Source: Enterobacter huaxiensis
Lineage (GTDB): Bacteria; Pseudomonadota; Gammaproteobacteria; Enterobacterales; Enterobacteriaceae
Assembly: GCF_003594935.2 (NCBI RefSeq)
Contig: NZ_CP043342.1
Coordinates: 2,294,001-2,358,000, forward strand
Reading direction: 5' to 3'
Length of the DNA stretch: 64,000 nucleotides
In this document: in pieces, positions 17,985 to 26,428 of the stretch
Layout: each line of letters starts with the position of its first letter
How positions within the stretch are numbered: position 1 is the first letter of the stretch
Translations under genes and position numbers: made by a program
Notes under the pieces: generated by a model
Told to the model about the DNA's origin: nothing
The model's input: the letters and a program-made list of their open reading frames with translations, nothing else
Database searches by the model: none

Positions 17985-18917
17985 ATGCAGAAAACATCGC
18001 TTGTTCTGGCGCTCGCGCTGGCCTTTACCCCTGCCGTCTGGGCAGAGAACGTGAACATTAACGGCACCGGCGTGAGCATCGAGGCCAACAAAACGCCGGT
18101 CAATACCGCCAAAAATAACTACGCGGTCGCGCAGCTGCCGAAAGACTACCGTTTTGCCGTGCCGGGCAAGTTTACCGTTGCGGTGGCGGGGCTGAACCAG
18201 CCGCCGCTGACGGTATTTTCCGACGACAACAAAACGCTGCTCGGGAGTGAAGTCGACGTCGCTCGCCTGGTCGCCGACAGCCTCGGGCTGGAGCTGAACG
18301 TGGTGCCAACCTCGTGGGAGGACTGGCCGCTGGGCGTGGCCTCCGGGAAATACGATGCGGCCATCAGCAACATCACCGTCACCAAAGAGCGCAAGGAGAA
18401 GTTTGACTTCGCGACCTATCGCAAGGATTCCCTTGGCTTCTACGTGAAGTCGACCAGCCCAATCAAGACGCTTGAAAAGGCAGAAGACATCGCCGGGCTG
18501 CGCATTATCGTCGGCTCAGGCACCAATCAGGAGGCCATCCTGCTGGCGTGGAATGCTGAAAACCTGAAGAAGGGGCTGAAACCCTTTACTCCGGTCTATA
18601 CCAAAGACGACGCGGCCCAAACGCTGGCGCTCCAGTCAGGACGCGCGGATGCCTACTTTGGTCCGAACGTGATTGGCGCATGGAAAGCCGCGCTCAACGG
18701 TAAAACCAAACTGGTCGGCAGCGTCGACGGCGGCTGGCCGAAGGCGGCGCACATTGCGGTGACGCTGAAAAAAGGCGGCGGGCTGGTTGAGCCGGTGCAA
18801 ACCGCGCTGAACGGCGTAATTAAGAACGGTGACTACGACAAGGTGCTGAACCGCTGGGGGGAAGGCGTTGAGCGTATCCCGAATTCGGAAGTGAACCCTG
18901 CGGGCCTGGGCGACTAA
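17985..18917 (+). CDS. Polar amino acid ABC transporter binding protein, copy 1
   Basis: This 310-residue family-3 solute-binding protein has a signal peptide (about 1-20, AVWA-ENVN). Typical SBP segments are SWEDWPLGVASGKYDAAISN, KEKFDFATYRKD and VGSGTNQEAILLAW. It sits between the monooxygenase and the GNAT gene in the operon. A second paralogous binding protein closes the operon, recalling the TcyJ/TcyK pair of the Bacillus ytmI operon. The likely ligand class is cystine or an S-substituted cysteine (inference from context). Confidence 0.87.
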   Translation: MQKTSLVLALALAFTPAVWAENVNINGTGVSIEANKTPVNTAKNNYAVAQLPKDYRFAVPGKFTVAVAGLNQPPLTVFSDDNKTLLGSEVDVARLVADSLGLELNVVPTSWEDWPLGVASGKYDAAISNITVTKERKEKFDFATYRKDSLGFYVKSTSPIKTLEKAEDIAGLRIIVGSGTNQEAILLAWNAENLKKGLKPFTPVYTKDDAAQTLALQSGRADAYFGPNVIGAWKAALNGKTKLVGSVDGGWPKAAHIAVTLKKGGGLVEPVQTALNGVIKNGDYDKVLNRWGEGVERIPNSEVNPAGLGD

Positions 18918-18926
18918 GGAGGCGCT

Positions 18927-19436
18927 ATGCGCGAACAATTTCGTGACGTTTCGCCGGAGGACGCCGAACTTCAGCCCGTTATAGAAGGGCTGTTCGGTGA
19001 GTACGCCGCGCGCTACGGGGACTACTTTTCCAAAGATGCGGAAGTGGAACTCACCGAGTGGTACCTGGCGCCGCAGGGGCTGTTCATCGTCCTGGAGCGC
19101 GACGGGAGGATCATCGCGACCGGCGCGTACAAGCCCTTTGACGATCGCACCGCGGAAATCAAACGCATCTGGACCGATAAAACCCTGCGTCAGCAGGGGC
19201 TCGCGGGCCGCGTGGTGCAGGAGCTGGAGCGCAGGGCGGTGCTGGCGGGCTACAGCCAGATTTACCTGACCACGGGCTTCCGCCAGCCGGAAGCGGTGAA
19301 GCTCTATCTCAGCCAGGGGTATCAGGCGCAGTTCGATCTCAACCGCGATCCGGAAGAGTACAGCCAGCCGCCGTTCGATGGTCGGCTGCGCTTCACAAAA
19401 ACGCTGGTGCGCGAAGCGTACAGTAAAACCGCATGA
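18927..19436 (+). CDS. GNAT-family N-acetyltransferase (SnaA/SnaB-like role)
   Basis: This 169-residue GNAT has the acetyl-CoA loop in LRQQGLAGRVVQELERRA (about 92-109), a degenerate form of R/Q-x-x-G-x-G/A. GGAGG lies 5-9 bases before the ATG at 18927. In the analogous Bacillus operons a GNAT (YxeL/SnaB or YtmI/SnaA) acetylates the amino group of S-modified cysteine before oxidation. That role fits here because an amidase and monooxygenases are in the same operon, but the substrate is inferred. Confidence 0.82.
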   Translation: MREQFRDVSPEDAELQPVIEGLFGEYAARYGDYFSKDAEVELTEWYLAPQGLFIVLERDGRIIATGAYKPFDDRTAEIKRIWTDKTLRQQGLAGRVVQELERRAVLAGYSQIYLTTGFRQPEAVKLYLSQGYQAQFDLNRDPEEYSQPPFDGRLRFTKTLVREAYSKTA

Positions 19437-19445
19437 GGAACGACG

Positions 19446-20372
19446 ATGAGCAACGTTGAAACCATTAAGGTGGTCCCGGCACGCTACCCGCTGCGCGCCG
19501 TCGGCGCCGCGGCTGCCCTGTTTGTGCTGGCCGTGGTGATCCAGTCCGTCGCGTTTAACCCGCGCTGGGAATGGGCGGTGTTCGCCCGCTGGTTCTTTGA
19601 CCCGGTGATCCTTGAGGGCGTAGGGCAGACGCTGCTGCTGACGCTCATTGGTACCGCGCTGAGCGTGGTGATTGGCGGCCTGCTGGCGCTGGCGAGGCTC
19701 TCTTCGTCCTGGCTGCTGAGCAGCCTCGCCTGGGGCTACATCTGGCTGTTCCGCTCTCTGCCGCTGATCGTGGTGCTGATCATCCTTTACAACTTCTCCT
19801 ACCTGTACGACACGCTCTCCCTCGGCGTACCGTTTACCGGCATCACCTGGGGCAGCTTCGACACCATTAACGTGCTGGGGCAGTTCTCTACCGCCGTGGT
19901 GGGGCTGACGCTGGTGCAGAGCGCCTACACCGCCGAAATCATTCGCGGGGGCTTCCTTGGCGTCGATCACGGCCAGTATGAGGCCGCCGCCGCGCTCGGT
20001 CTGCCGGCCTGGCGCCGCACGCTGCGCATCATCCTGCCGCAGGCGCTGCGCACGATTTTGCCATCCGGCTTCAATGAAATCATCAGCCTCGCCAAAGGCA
20101 CGGCGATGGTTTACGTGCTGGCGATGCCGGAGCTGTTCTACACCATCCAGATGATCTACAACCGCACGCAGGAGGTGATCCCTCTCCTGATGGTCGGCGC
20201 CGTCTGGTATCTGGCGATCACCACCGTGTTGTCCGCAATTCAGCACGTTGTCGAGCGCGGTCTCGCCCGCAGCGAGCGCCGCTCCGCCGTAAACCAGAAC
20301 CGGGCGACCAGCCGCGCCCGTTCCGTGACCACTACGCAAACGCAGGAGCCCGTCCATGCAAGCCTCTCCTGA
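19446..20372 (+). CDS. Polar amino acid ABC transporter permease
   Basis: This 308-residue inner-membrane permease of the HisM/GlnP/TcyL type has about five to six transmembrane helices and the EAA loop YEAAAALGLPAWRRTLRIIL (about 179-198). An unusually long basic, Thr/Arg-rich C-terminal tail (about 278-308) is partly encoded within the 17-base overlap with the ATPase gene. A single permease gene suggests a homodimeric channel. Neighbouring ATPase and two binding proteins complete the transporter. Confidence 0.88.
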   Translation: MSNVETIKVVPARYPLRAVGAAAALFVLAVVIQSVAFNPRWEWAVFARWFFDPVILEGVGQTLLLTLIGTALSVVIGGLLALARLSSSWLLSSLAWGYIWLFRSLPLIVVLIILYNFSYLYDTLSLGVPFTGITWGSFDTINVLGQFSTAVVGLTLVQSAYTAEIIRGGFLGVDHGQYEAAAALGLPAWRRTLRIILPQALRTILPSGFNEIISLAKGTAMVYVLAMPELFYTIQMIYNRTQEVIPLLMVGAVWYLAITTVLSAIQHVVERGLARSERRSAVNQNRATSRARSVTTTQTQEPVHASLS

Positions 20373-21129
20373 AGGACACATTTCCATTACCGGCGTCAGT
20401 AAGTTCTTCGGCCGCCACAAGGCGCTCGATAACGTTACGCTGGAGATCCCGCCGGGCTCCGTGACGGTGATCCTCGGTCCGTCCGGCTCGGGCAAATCGA
20501 CGCTGCTGCGCACCATTAACCATCTGGAGCGCGTCGACGAAGGGTTTATTCAGATCGACGGGGACTACATCGGCTACCGCCGTCAGGGTGACAAACTCTA
20601 CGAGCTGAAGGAGAAAGAGATCCTCAAACAGCGCGTCAACGTGGGCTATGTGTTTCAGAACTTCAACCTCTTCCCGCACCTGACGGTGCTGGAAAACCTG
20701 ATTGAGGCCCCCATTGCGCACAAGAAATTCAGCAAAAAAGAGGCTGTTGAAAACGCCTACGGCCTGCTGGACGTTGTCGGACTGCGGGATAAAGCCGACG
20801 CCTGGTCCCGACACCTCTCGGGCGGGCAGCAGCAGCGTATTGCGATTGCGCGCGCGCTGGCCCTGCGTCCCCGCGTGATGCTGTTCGACGAGCCGACCTC
20901 CGCGCTTGACCCGGAGCTCGTCGGGGAAGTGCTGGACGTCATTAAGAAACTCGCCCGCTCGGGCACGACGCTGGTGGTGGTCACCCATGAGATCGGCTTT
21001 GCTCGCGAAGTGGCGGATCAGGTGGTGTTTATGGTCGACGGGAAAATTGTAGAGCAGGGCAGCAGCGATGAGGTGTTGAACCGCCCGTCGCACGCGCGAA
21101 CGCGCCAGTTCCTCTCCAAAGTGCTGTAA
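20356..21129 (+). CDS. Polar amino acid ABC transporter ATP-binding protein
   Basis: This 257-residue ATPase is complete: Walker A GPSGSGKS (41-48), the Q-loop FQNFNLFPHLT, signature LSGGQQQR (154-161), Walker B VMLFDEP with Glu179, and the switch histidine in VVVTHEIGFAREVAD. It is of the GlnQ/TcyN type. Its start overlaps the permease gene by 17 bases, so translation is probably coupled. It energises uptake of the S-containing amino acid predicted for this operon. Confidence 0.9.
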   Translation: MQASPEGHISITGVSKFFGRHKALDNVTLEIPPGSVTVILGPSGSGKSTLLRTINHLERVDEGFIQIDGDYIGYRRQGDKLYELKEKEILKQRVNVGYVFQNFNLFPHLTVLENLIEAPIAHKKFSKKEAVENAYGLLDVVGLRDKADAWSRHLSGGQQQRIAIARALALRPRVMLFDEPTSALDPELVGEVLDVIKKLARSGTTLVVVTHEIGFAREVADQVVFMVDGKIVEQGSSDEVLNRPSHARTRQFLSKVL

Positions 21130-21139
21130 AGGAGCGCAG

Positions 21140-22027
21140 ATGAAATATGGACTTTTGGCGGGGCTGGTTCTGACGACGGCAGGCCACGCGAGCATTGATG
21201 TTAAAGCAAACGAGCAGCCGCTGCCGGTAACGCTCGATCGGCAGGCGGTGGCGAAGATCCCGGCGAACTATAAGTTCGTTGAGCCGGGAACGCTCACGGT
21301 GGCGATTTCGGCCCTCAACTCGCCGCCCCTGGCGCTGCTGGCCAGCGATAATCGCACGCGCATCGGCAGCGATCCGGATATCGCCCGACTGCTGGCGGGC
21401 AGCCTGGGGCTAAAGCTGAAGCTGGTGCCGACGGCGTGGGAGGACTGGCCGCTGGGGATCGCCTCCGGGCGCTATGACGTGGCGCTGGTGAACATCGCCG
21501 TCACCGAGCAGCGTAAGGAGAAGTTTGATTTTGCAACCTACCGCGTTGACTCCCTGGCGTTCTCGGTGAAGTCCACCAGCGACGTTCAGTCAATCAAAAG
21601 CGCGGAAGACCTCGCGGGTAAAAAGGTGATAGTCGGCTCCGGCACCAATCAGGAACGCATTCTGCTGGGCTGGAACGACGAAAATAAAAAGGCCGGACGC
21701 GAGCCCGCGCTGCCGGTTTATCTGACAGACGATGCTTCCGGGAATTTGTACATTCAGTCCGGCAGGGCGGACGTCTTCTTTGGCCCGCAGTCGGTGTCTG
21801 CCTATAAGGCTGCGCTGACCGGCAAAACGCGCGTGGTGGGGCTAGGCCCGAAAAAAGCCTATGTCGCAACGACCACCAATAAAGGCAACGAGCTTGTCTA
21901 TGCGCTGCAGGCCGCGCTGGACGGGGCAATCAGGCGCGGAGAGTACCAGAAGGTGCTGGCGCGCTGGGGCGAGCAGGGCGAAGCGGTGGCGCAGTCGGAG
22001 GTTAACCCGCCTGGGATAACCTATTAA
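21140..22027 (+). CDS. Polar amino acid ABC transporter binding protein, copy 2
   Basis: This 295-residue family-3 binding protein is clearly paralogous to the one at 17985, sharing WEDWPLGIASGRYDVALVN, KEKFDFATYR.DS and VGSGTNQE.ILL. Its signal peptide is shorter (about 1-18, MKYGLLAGLVLTTAGHAS). AAGGAG lies seven bases upstream of the start at 21140. It is the last gene of the operon; 41 bases later yncG begins. Two binding proteins for one permease imply two ligands or two affinities (inference). Confidence 0.87.
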   Translation: MKYGLLAGLVLTTAGHASIDVKANEQPLPVTLDRQAVAKIPANYKFVEPGTLTVAISALNSPPLALLASDNRTRIGSDPDIARLLAGSLGLKLKLVPTAWEDWPLGIASGRYDVALVNIAVTEQRKEKFDFATYRVDSLAFSVKSTSDVQSIKSAEDLAGKKVIVGSGTNQERILLGWNDENKKAGREPALPVYLTDDASGNLYIQSGRADVFFGPQSVSAYKAALTGKTRVVGLGPKKAYVATTTNKGNELVYALQAALDGAIRRGEYQKVLARWGEQGEAVAQSEVNPPGITY

Positions 22028-22068
22028 TGCTGCTCTACACTTAGGGTTTTCATCCCGGTGGGGGCTTC

Positions 22069-22686
22069 ATGAATAAACTCTATGGCGTACCCGGCTGGGG
22101 ATCGGCAATCAGTGAGGTGATGCTGACCCTGGCAAAGATTCCCTATCAATTTATCAACGTGGACGGGTTTGACCAGCCCGGCCCCCGGCGCGAGCTGCTG
22201 CAAAAGCTCAACCCGCTGTGTCAGGTGCCCACCCTGGCGCTGGAAAACGGCGAGATTGTGACCGAAACGGCTGCGATCGCGCTTATTATCCTTGACCGCT
22301 GTCCCGATCTTGCTCCTCCCGTCGGCCAGGCCGAACGCCAACAGTTTCAGCGGTTGCTCATCTGGTTTGTGGCGAACGTCTATCCCACCTTTACCTTTGC
22401 TGACTACCCCGAGCGCTGGGCGCCGGACGCCCCGGAACAGCTGAAGAAAAACTGCATCGAGTACAGAAAATCCCTTTATCTGTGGTTTGACAGGCAGCTC
22501 AGGGCCTCGCCCTTTGCGTTTGGCGAACGGCTGACCCTGCTCGACGTCTATATTGCGGTCGCGCGCACCTGGGGGCCGCGTCATGAGTGGTTCGCCGCTA
22601 ACACGCCCAATATTACGTCGATCGCAGATTCCGTCTGCGCGCTGCCGGAACTGCACAAGGTGTTAAAGGCAAACGAAATTATCTGA
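22069..22686 (+). CDS. yncG: Glutathione S-transferase-like protein YncG
   Basis: This 205-residue protein is the ortholog of E. coli YncG, with an N-terminal thioredoxin-fold GST domain (about 1-78; [25 protein letters not shown] with the cis-Pro, and ETAAIAL for glutathione binding) and a helical C-terminal domain. Conserved [20 protein letters not shown] matches E. coli. The substrate is unknown. It lies just before pptA as in the E. coli chromosome, marking the right border of the inserted sulfur operon. Confidence 0.9.
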   Translation: MNKLYGVPGWGSAISEVMLTLAKIPYQFINVDGFDQPGPRRELLQKLNPLCQVPTLALENGEIVTETAAIALIILDRCPDLAPPVGQAERQQFQRLLIWFVANVYPTFTFADYPERWAPDAPEQLKKNCIEYRKSLYLWFDRQLRASPFAFGERLTLLDVYIAVARTWGPRHEWFAANTPNITSIADSVCALPELHKVLKANEII

Positions 22687-22723
22687 TAACGTGGAACGCT
22701 CACACACAACAGGACGCCTGCAC

Positions 22724-22954
22724 ATGCCACACGTTGATATCAAATGTTTTCCCCGCGATCTGAATGACGAACAAAAAACCGCCCTGGCGGCGGATATTGC
22801 CGAGGTGATTACGCGCCATCTGAACAGCAAGGACCGCTCCATTTCCGTTGCGCTGAATGAAGTTCAGGAAGCCGACTGGAAAGCGCAGGTCTGGGATACC
22901 GAGATCGGACCGAAGCTGGACGAGCTGATTAAGAAGCCCGGGTATTCGATGTAA
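22724..22954 (+). CDS. pptA: 4-oxalocrotonate tautomerase family protein PptA
   Basis: This 76-residue protein starts [11 protein letters not shown], so after Met removal it exposes the catalytic Pro-1 of the tautomerase superfamily. It matches E. coli PptA (YdcE), a dimeric tautomerase with keto-enol activity on phenylpyruvate in vitro. The ATG at 22724 was chosen over an upstream in-frame GTG because only this start gives the Pro-1 terminus; AGGACG lies upstream. The physiological substrate is unknown. Confidence 0.92.
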   Translation: MPHVDIKCFPRDLNDEQKTALAADIAEVITRHLNSKDRSISVALNEVQEADWKAQVWDTEIGPKLDELIKKPGYSM

Positions 22955-22975
22955 GCGCTGTCGCGGTTTTTGTAG

Positions 22976-23003
22976 GCCGGGTAAGGCGAAGCCGCCGCCC
23001 GGC
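22976..23003. repeat. Single REP element after pptA
   Basis: A REP palindrome beginning GCCGGGTAAGGCGAAGCCG and ending GCCCGGCG lies between the convergent pptA and LysR genes, ending 3 bases before the LysR stop. Confidence 0.8.
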
Positions 23004-23006
23004 GAT

Positions 23007-23903
23007 TCACTCGTACAATTCCGAATGCGCCACCAGCATTTCCAGCATCGCGTCCCGAATTTCATCTTTTGCTTCCCGCATCCATACCGCTTCCAGCGGC
23101 ATTCCCGTGGCTTCTGACCCCGTAATCCGCACGAACTTCACGCCTGCCATTTGAAAACGGCTGCTCCATGAGGGCACGATCGCCAGGCCAATGCCCGCCG
23201 CGACGAGGTTGATAATGGTCTGTTTCTCATCCGCCATTTGTGACACTGTCACCTGAATCCCCGCATTGTGAAACAGATTCATGGTCAAATCATGACTATG
23301 CGGACGGGACCGCCGCTCAGGCAGGATCATCGGCATACCTTCCAGCTCGGCAATGTTTACCCATTCCCGTTCGGCAAAAGGGTGGCTGACGGGAAGCGCC
23401 AGAATGCCCGGCTCATGACATAAAAACAGGCGGCTAAACTGCGCATCGAGCTGTGACGGCGGCCGAATAAAAATCAGATCCAGCCTGCCGCTTTTCAGCT
23501 TTGGCAGCAGATGAACCGTCTTGTCTTCAAAAAGTTGGATCTCTACTTCCGGGTGGGTCTGGCGGAAAAGCTGCAGTAAACCTGGCAATAACCCGATCGC
23601 CGCGCTGTCGATGGTTCCTACCCGCAAAAGCGGCTGTGAGCGGCGCGGATTTTGACGAAATTGCAACATAATCGCATCCGCATGCGCGAGCAGCTTTCGC
23701 GCCTCTTCACGCAGCAGGATCCCGTTCTCGGTTAACGCCACGCGGCGCGTTGAACGCGTAAAGAGCCGTGTGCCAAGTGCCTCTTCTAAAAGACGTATAT
23801 TTCTGCCGAGCGCCGATGGCAGCATATCCAGCCGATGGGCTGCCTCGCCAAAATGCAGCGTTTCGGCCACCGCCAGAAAACAACGTAAATGCTGAAGTTC
23901 CAT
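23007..23903 (-). CDS. LysR-family regulator of the tartrate cluster (TtuA-like)
   Basis: This 298-residue LTTR has a helix-turn-helix at about 1-60 (MELQHLRCFLAVAETLHFGEAAHRL) and an effector domain at about 90-290. The HTH contains DMLPSALGRNIRLLEE, where most family members have QPxLSxQI, an unusual wording of the recognition helix. It is divergent from the MFS-TtuC-TtuD operon with a 130-base gap, so it is the likely activator, comparable to TtuA of Agrobacterium vitis. The inducer is probably a tartrate isomer or related hydroxy-acid (inference). Confidence 0.85.
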   Translation of the reverse strand: MELQHLRCFLAVAETLHFGEAAHRLDMLPSALGRNIRLLEEALGTRLFTRSTRRVALTENGILLREEARKLLAHADAIMLQFRQNPRRSQPLLRVGTIDSAAIGLLPGLLQLFRQTHPEVEIQLFEDKTVHLLPKLKSGRLDLIFIRPPSQLDAQFSRLFLCHEPGILALPVSHPFAEREWVNIAELEGMPMILPERRSRPHSHDLTMNLFHNAGIQVTVSQMADEKQTIINLVAAGIGLAIVPSWSSRFQMAGVKFVRITGSEATGMPLEAVWMREAKDEIRDAMLEMLVAHSELYE

Positions 23904-24033
23904 TTTTCACCGCCCTCGATTATTGCATTTTTTTGTATAAACCGTAGCGCATGATCCTGCAAGAAAAATCCGCATACTCAACTGAGCAGCACGACTGCGA
24001 ACCCTACATATAAAATTATAAGGAACACCTCTC

Positions 24034-25341
24034 ATGACCTGCACAATCGAACAACGGGTCATGCGCAAGATAACCTTGCGCATCGTACCCTTCATCATGC
24101 TGTTGTACTTCATCGCCTTCCTTGACCGCGTCAACATTGGTTTCGCGGCGCTCACCATGAACGAAGACTTAGGTTTTTCTCCCGCCGTATTTGGTTTCGG
24201 CGCCGGGATCTTTTTTCTCGGCTATTTCCTGTTTGAAGTGCCGTCAAACCTGATTCTGCATAAGGTCGGGGCGCGTATCTGGATCGCCAGGGTAATGATT
24301 ACCTGGGGGCTGGTCTCCGGCGGGATGGCCTTCGTTCAGGGCACCACCAGCTTCTACACCCTGCGTTTTCTTCTCGGGGTGGCGGAGGCCGGTTTTTTCC
24401 CGGGGATCATTCTTTATTTAAGCTACTGGTTTCCTTCACAAAAGCGTGCGCAGGTGACAGCCATCTTTATGGCGGCGGCGCCCATCTCCACGGCGCTCGG
24501 TTCACCGGTTTCCGCTGCGCTGCTGGAAATGCACGGACTGATGGGCTTTGCCGGGTGGCAGTGGATGTTCGTTCTTGAAGCCGTGCCGGCGGTGATCCTC
24601 GGCGTGATGGTGCTCTTCTGGCTGACCGACCGCCCTGAAAAAGCGAAATGGTTGAGCGAAGAAGAACGCGGCTGGCTGACCGGCACGCTGGCGCGCGAGA
24701 ACGCGGCGAAGCAGGCCACGGCGCAGCACAGCATCTGGAAAGGGCTGTTCGATAAACGCGTGCTGGCACTGTCGCTGGTCTACTTTGGCACCTCCGCCGG
24801 GCTCTATACGCTGGGGATTTGGTCGCCGCAGATCATCAAAAACCTGGGCGTCTCATCAATGACGGTTGGGCTGCTGAACGCAATTCCTGCGGTACTCGCG
24901 GTCTGTGCGATGGTGCTGTGGGCGCGGCACTCTGACAAAACGGGCGAGCGTTCCTGGCACGTCATTGGCGCGTGTTTACTGGCTGCGGTGGGGCTGTTTA
25001 TGGCCGGGAGCGCGGTCAGCCTCCTGGGCGTGATCCTTGCGCTGACCCTCGTTAACTGTGGGATAAGCGCCTCTAAGCCGCCGCTGTGGAGTATGCCAAC
25101 GCTGTTTCTTTCGGGTGGGGCCGCCGCTGCGGGCATCGCCACCATTAACTCGCTGGGCAACCTCGGTGGATTTGTTGGGCCGTTTGCGATCGGCCTCATT
25201 AAGCAGCAGACCGGGAGCTACGCGTGGGGCCTGTGGTTTGTCGCCGGGCTGTTGATTCTCTCTTCTCTCGTTGTGCTGTGGCTGTCGGCATCTGCCCGTA
25301 AAGTCCAGATCAACGGCACATTAGTTCATCCAAAACATTAA
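24034..25341 (+). CDS. MFS anion:cation symporter, tartrate-type (TtuB-like)
   Basis: This 435-residue major facilitator protein has about twelve membrane helices and belongs to the ACS family. Signatures are FLDRVNIGFAALTMNEDLGF in helix 1 (about 28-47), FFLGYFLFEVPSNLIL, and the loop GVAEAGFFPGIILYLSYWFP. Family members import tartrate, phthalate, hexuronates or similar organic anions with protons. It leads an operon with a tartrate dehydrogenase-like enzyme and a glycerate kinase, so a tartrate or other hydroxy-dicarboxylate is the probable substrate. The ATG at 24034 follows AAGGAACACC. Confidence 0.88.
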   Translation: MTCTIEQRVMRKITLRIVPFIMLLYFIAFLDRVNIGFAALTMNEDLGFSPAVFGFGAGIFFLGYFLFEVPSNLILHKVGARIWIARVMITWGLVSGGMAFVQGTTSFYTLRFLLGVAEAGFFPGIILYLSYWFPSQKRAQVTAIFMAAAPISTALGSPVSAALLEMHGLMGFAGWQWMFVLEAVPAVILGVMVLFWLTDRPEKAKWLSEEERGWLTGTLARENAAKQATAQHSIWKGLFDKRVLALSLVYFGTSAGLYTLGIWSPQIIKNLGVSSMTVGLLNAIPAVLAVCAMVLWARHSDKTGERSWHVIGACLLAAVGLFMAGSAVSLLGVILALTLVNCGISASKPPLWSMPTLFLSGGAAAAGIATINSLGNLGGFVGPFAIGLIKQQTGSYAWGLWFVAGLLILSSLVVLWLSASARKVQINGTLVHPKH

Positions 25342-25356
25342 TTAAGGAATAGACAC

Positions 25357-26424
25357 ATGAAAGATTACGCAATCGCCGCTATCCCGGCCGACGGTATTGG
25401 CCCGGAAGTCATTAACGCAGGCGTTGAAGTGCTTCATGCGCTGGCTGAACGTCAGGGAAATATGCGCTTCTCGGTTCATACCTTCGAGTGGGGCTCGGAT
25501 TACTACAAAAGTCACGGCGTCATGATGCCGGAAGACGGGCTTGAACAGCTTAAAGCCTTTGATGCCATCTATTTTGGCGCGGTAGGCGCCCCGGACGTGC
25601 CGGATCACATCACGCTCTGGGGCCTGCGTTTGCCAATCTGTCAGGGCTTCGACCAGTATGCCAACGTACGCCCGACCAAAATTTTGCCGGGCATTCAGTC
25701 TCCGCTGCGCAAGGCCGTGCCGGGCACGCTGGACTGGGTGATTGTTCGCGAGAACTCAGAAGGGGAATATTCCGGTAATGGGGGCCGTGCGCACCGTGGG
25801 CTGCCGGAAGAGGTCGGCACCGAAGTGGCCATTTTTACCCGCACCGGGGTAACGCGCATTATGCGCTATGCGTTCCGCCTGGCGCAGACGCGCCCGCGTA
25901 AGCTGTTAACCGTCGTCACCAAGTCCAACGCCCAGCGTCACGGAATGGTGATGTGGGATGAAATCGCTGCCGAAGTGGCCCGTGAGTTCCCGGACGTCCG
26001 CTGGGATAAGATGCTGGTAGATGCCATGACCGTTCGCATGACGCTGCACCCGGAATCGCTGGATACCATAGTGGCAACGAACCTGCATGCGGATATCCTC
26101 TCGGATCTGGCGGGGGCGCTGGCCGGAAGCCTGGGCGTAGCGCCTACCGCCAATATCGATCCCGAGCGTCGATTCCCCTCGATGTTCGAGCCTATCCACG
26201 GTTCGGCGTTTGATATCACCGGTAAGGGCATCGCTAACCCGGTCGCCAGCTTCTGGACGGCGGCGCAAATGCTGGAACATCTGGGGGAGGCGGATGCCGC
26301 CGCTCGTTTGATGAGCGCCGTTGAAGCCGTCTGCGCCCAGGGCATTATGACGCCGGACGTAGGCGGCACGGCCAACACGCGGGAGGTTACCCAGGCGGTG
26401 ATCCGCGCCATCCGTGAAGGTTAA
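25357..26424 (+). CDS. ttuC: Tartrate dehydrogenase/decarboxylase (TtuC/DmlA family)
   Basis: This 355-residue beta-decarboxylating dehydrogenase is related to isopropylmalate dehydrogenase and to TtuC and E. coli DmlA. It shows the N-terminal IPADGIGPEVI (about 7-17), the substrate-binding REN(S)EGEYSG, NLHADILSDLAGALAGSLG for metal/substrate binding, and the NAD-binding FEPIHGSAFDITGKGIANP. Such enzymes use NAD+ and Mn2+/K+ to convert meso-tartrate to D-glycerate plus CO2, oxidise L-tartrate to oxaloglycolate, and decarboxylate D-malate. It lies 15 bases after the transporter gene, and the next gene's likely start is 4 bases past its stop. Confidence 0.88.
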   Translation: MKDYAIAAIPADGIGPEVINAGVEVLHALAERQGNMRFSVHTFEWGSDYYKSHGVMMPEDGLEQLKAFDAIYFGAVGAPDVPDHITLWGLRLPICQGFDQYANVRPTKILPGIQSPLRKAVPGTLDWVIVRENSEGEYSGNGGRAHRGLPEEVGTEVAIFTRTGVTRIMRYAFRLAQTRPRKLLTVVTKSNAQRHGMVMWDEIAAEVAREFPDVRWDKMLVDAMTVRMTLHPESLDTIVATNLHADILSDLAGALAGSLGVAPTANIDPERRFPSMFEPIHGSAFDITGKGIANPVASFWTAAQMLEHLGEADAAARLMSAVEAVCAQGIMTPDVGGTANTREVTQAVIRAIREG

Positions 26425-26428
26425 GCCT

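Noticed and set aside
18636..20516. 626-residue minus-strand open frame across three genes of the sulfur operon
   Set aside because: It spans well-supported plus-strand genes (binding protein, GNAT, permease) and has a low-complexity Gln/Arg/His composition typical of an antisense shadow.
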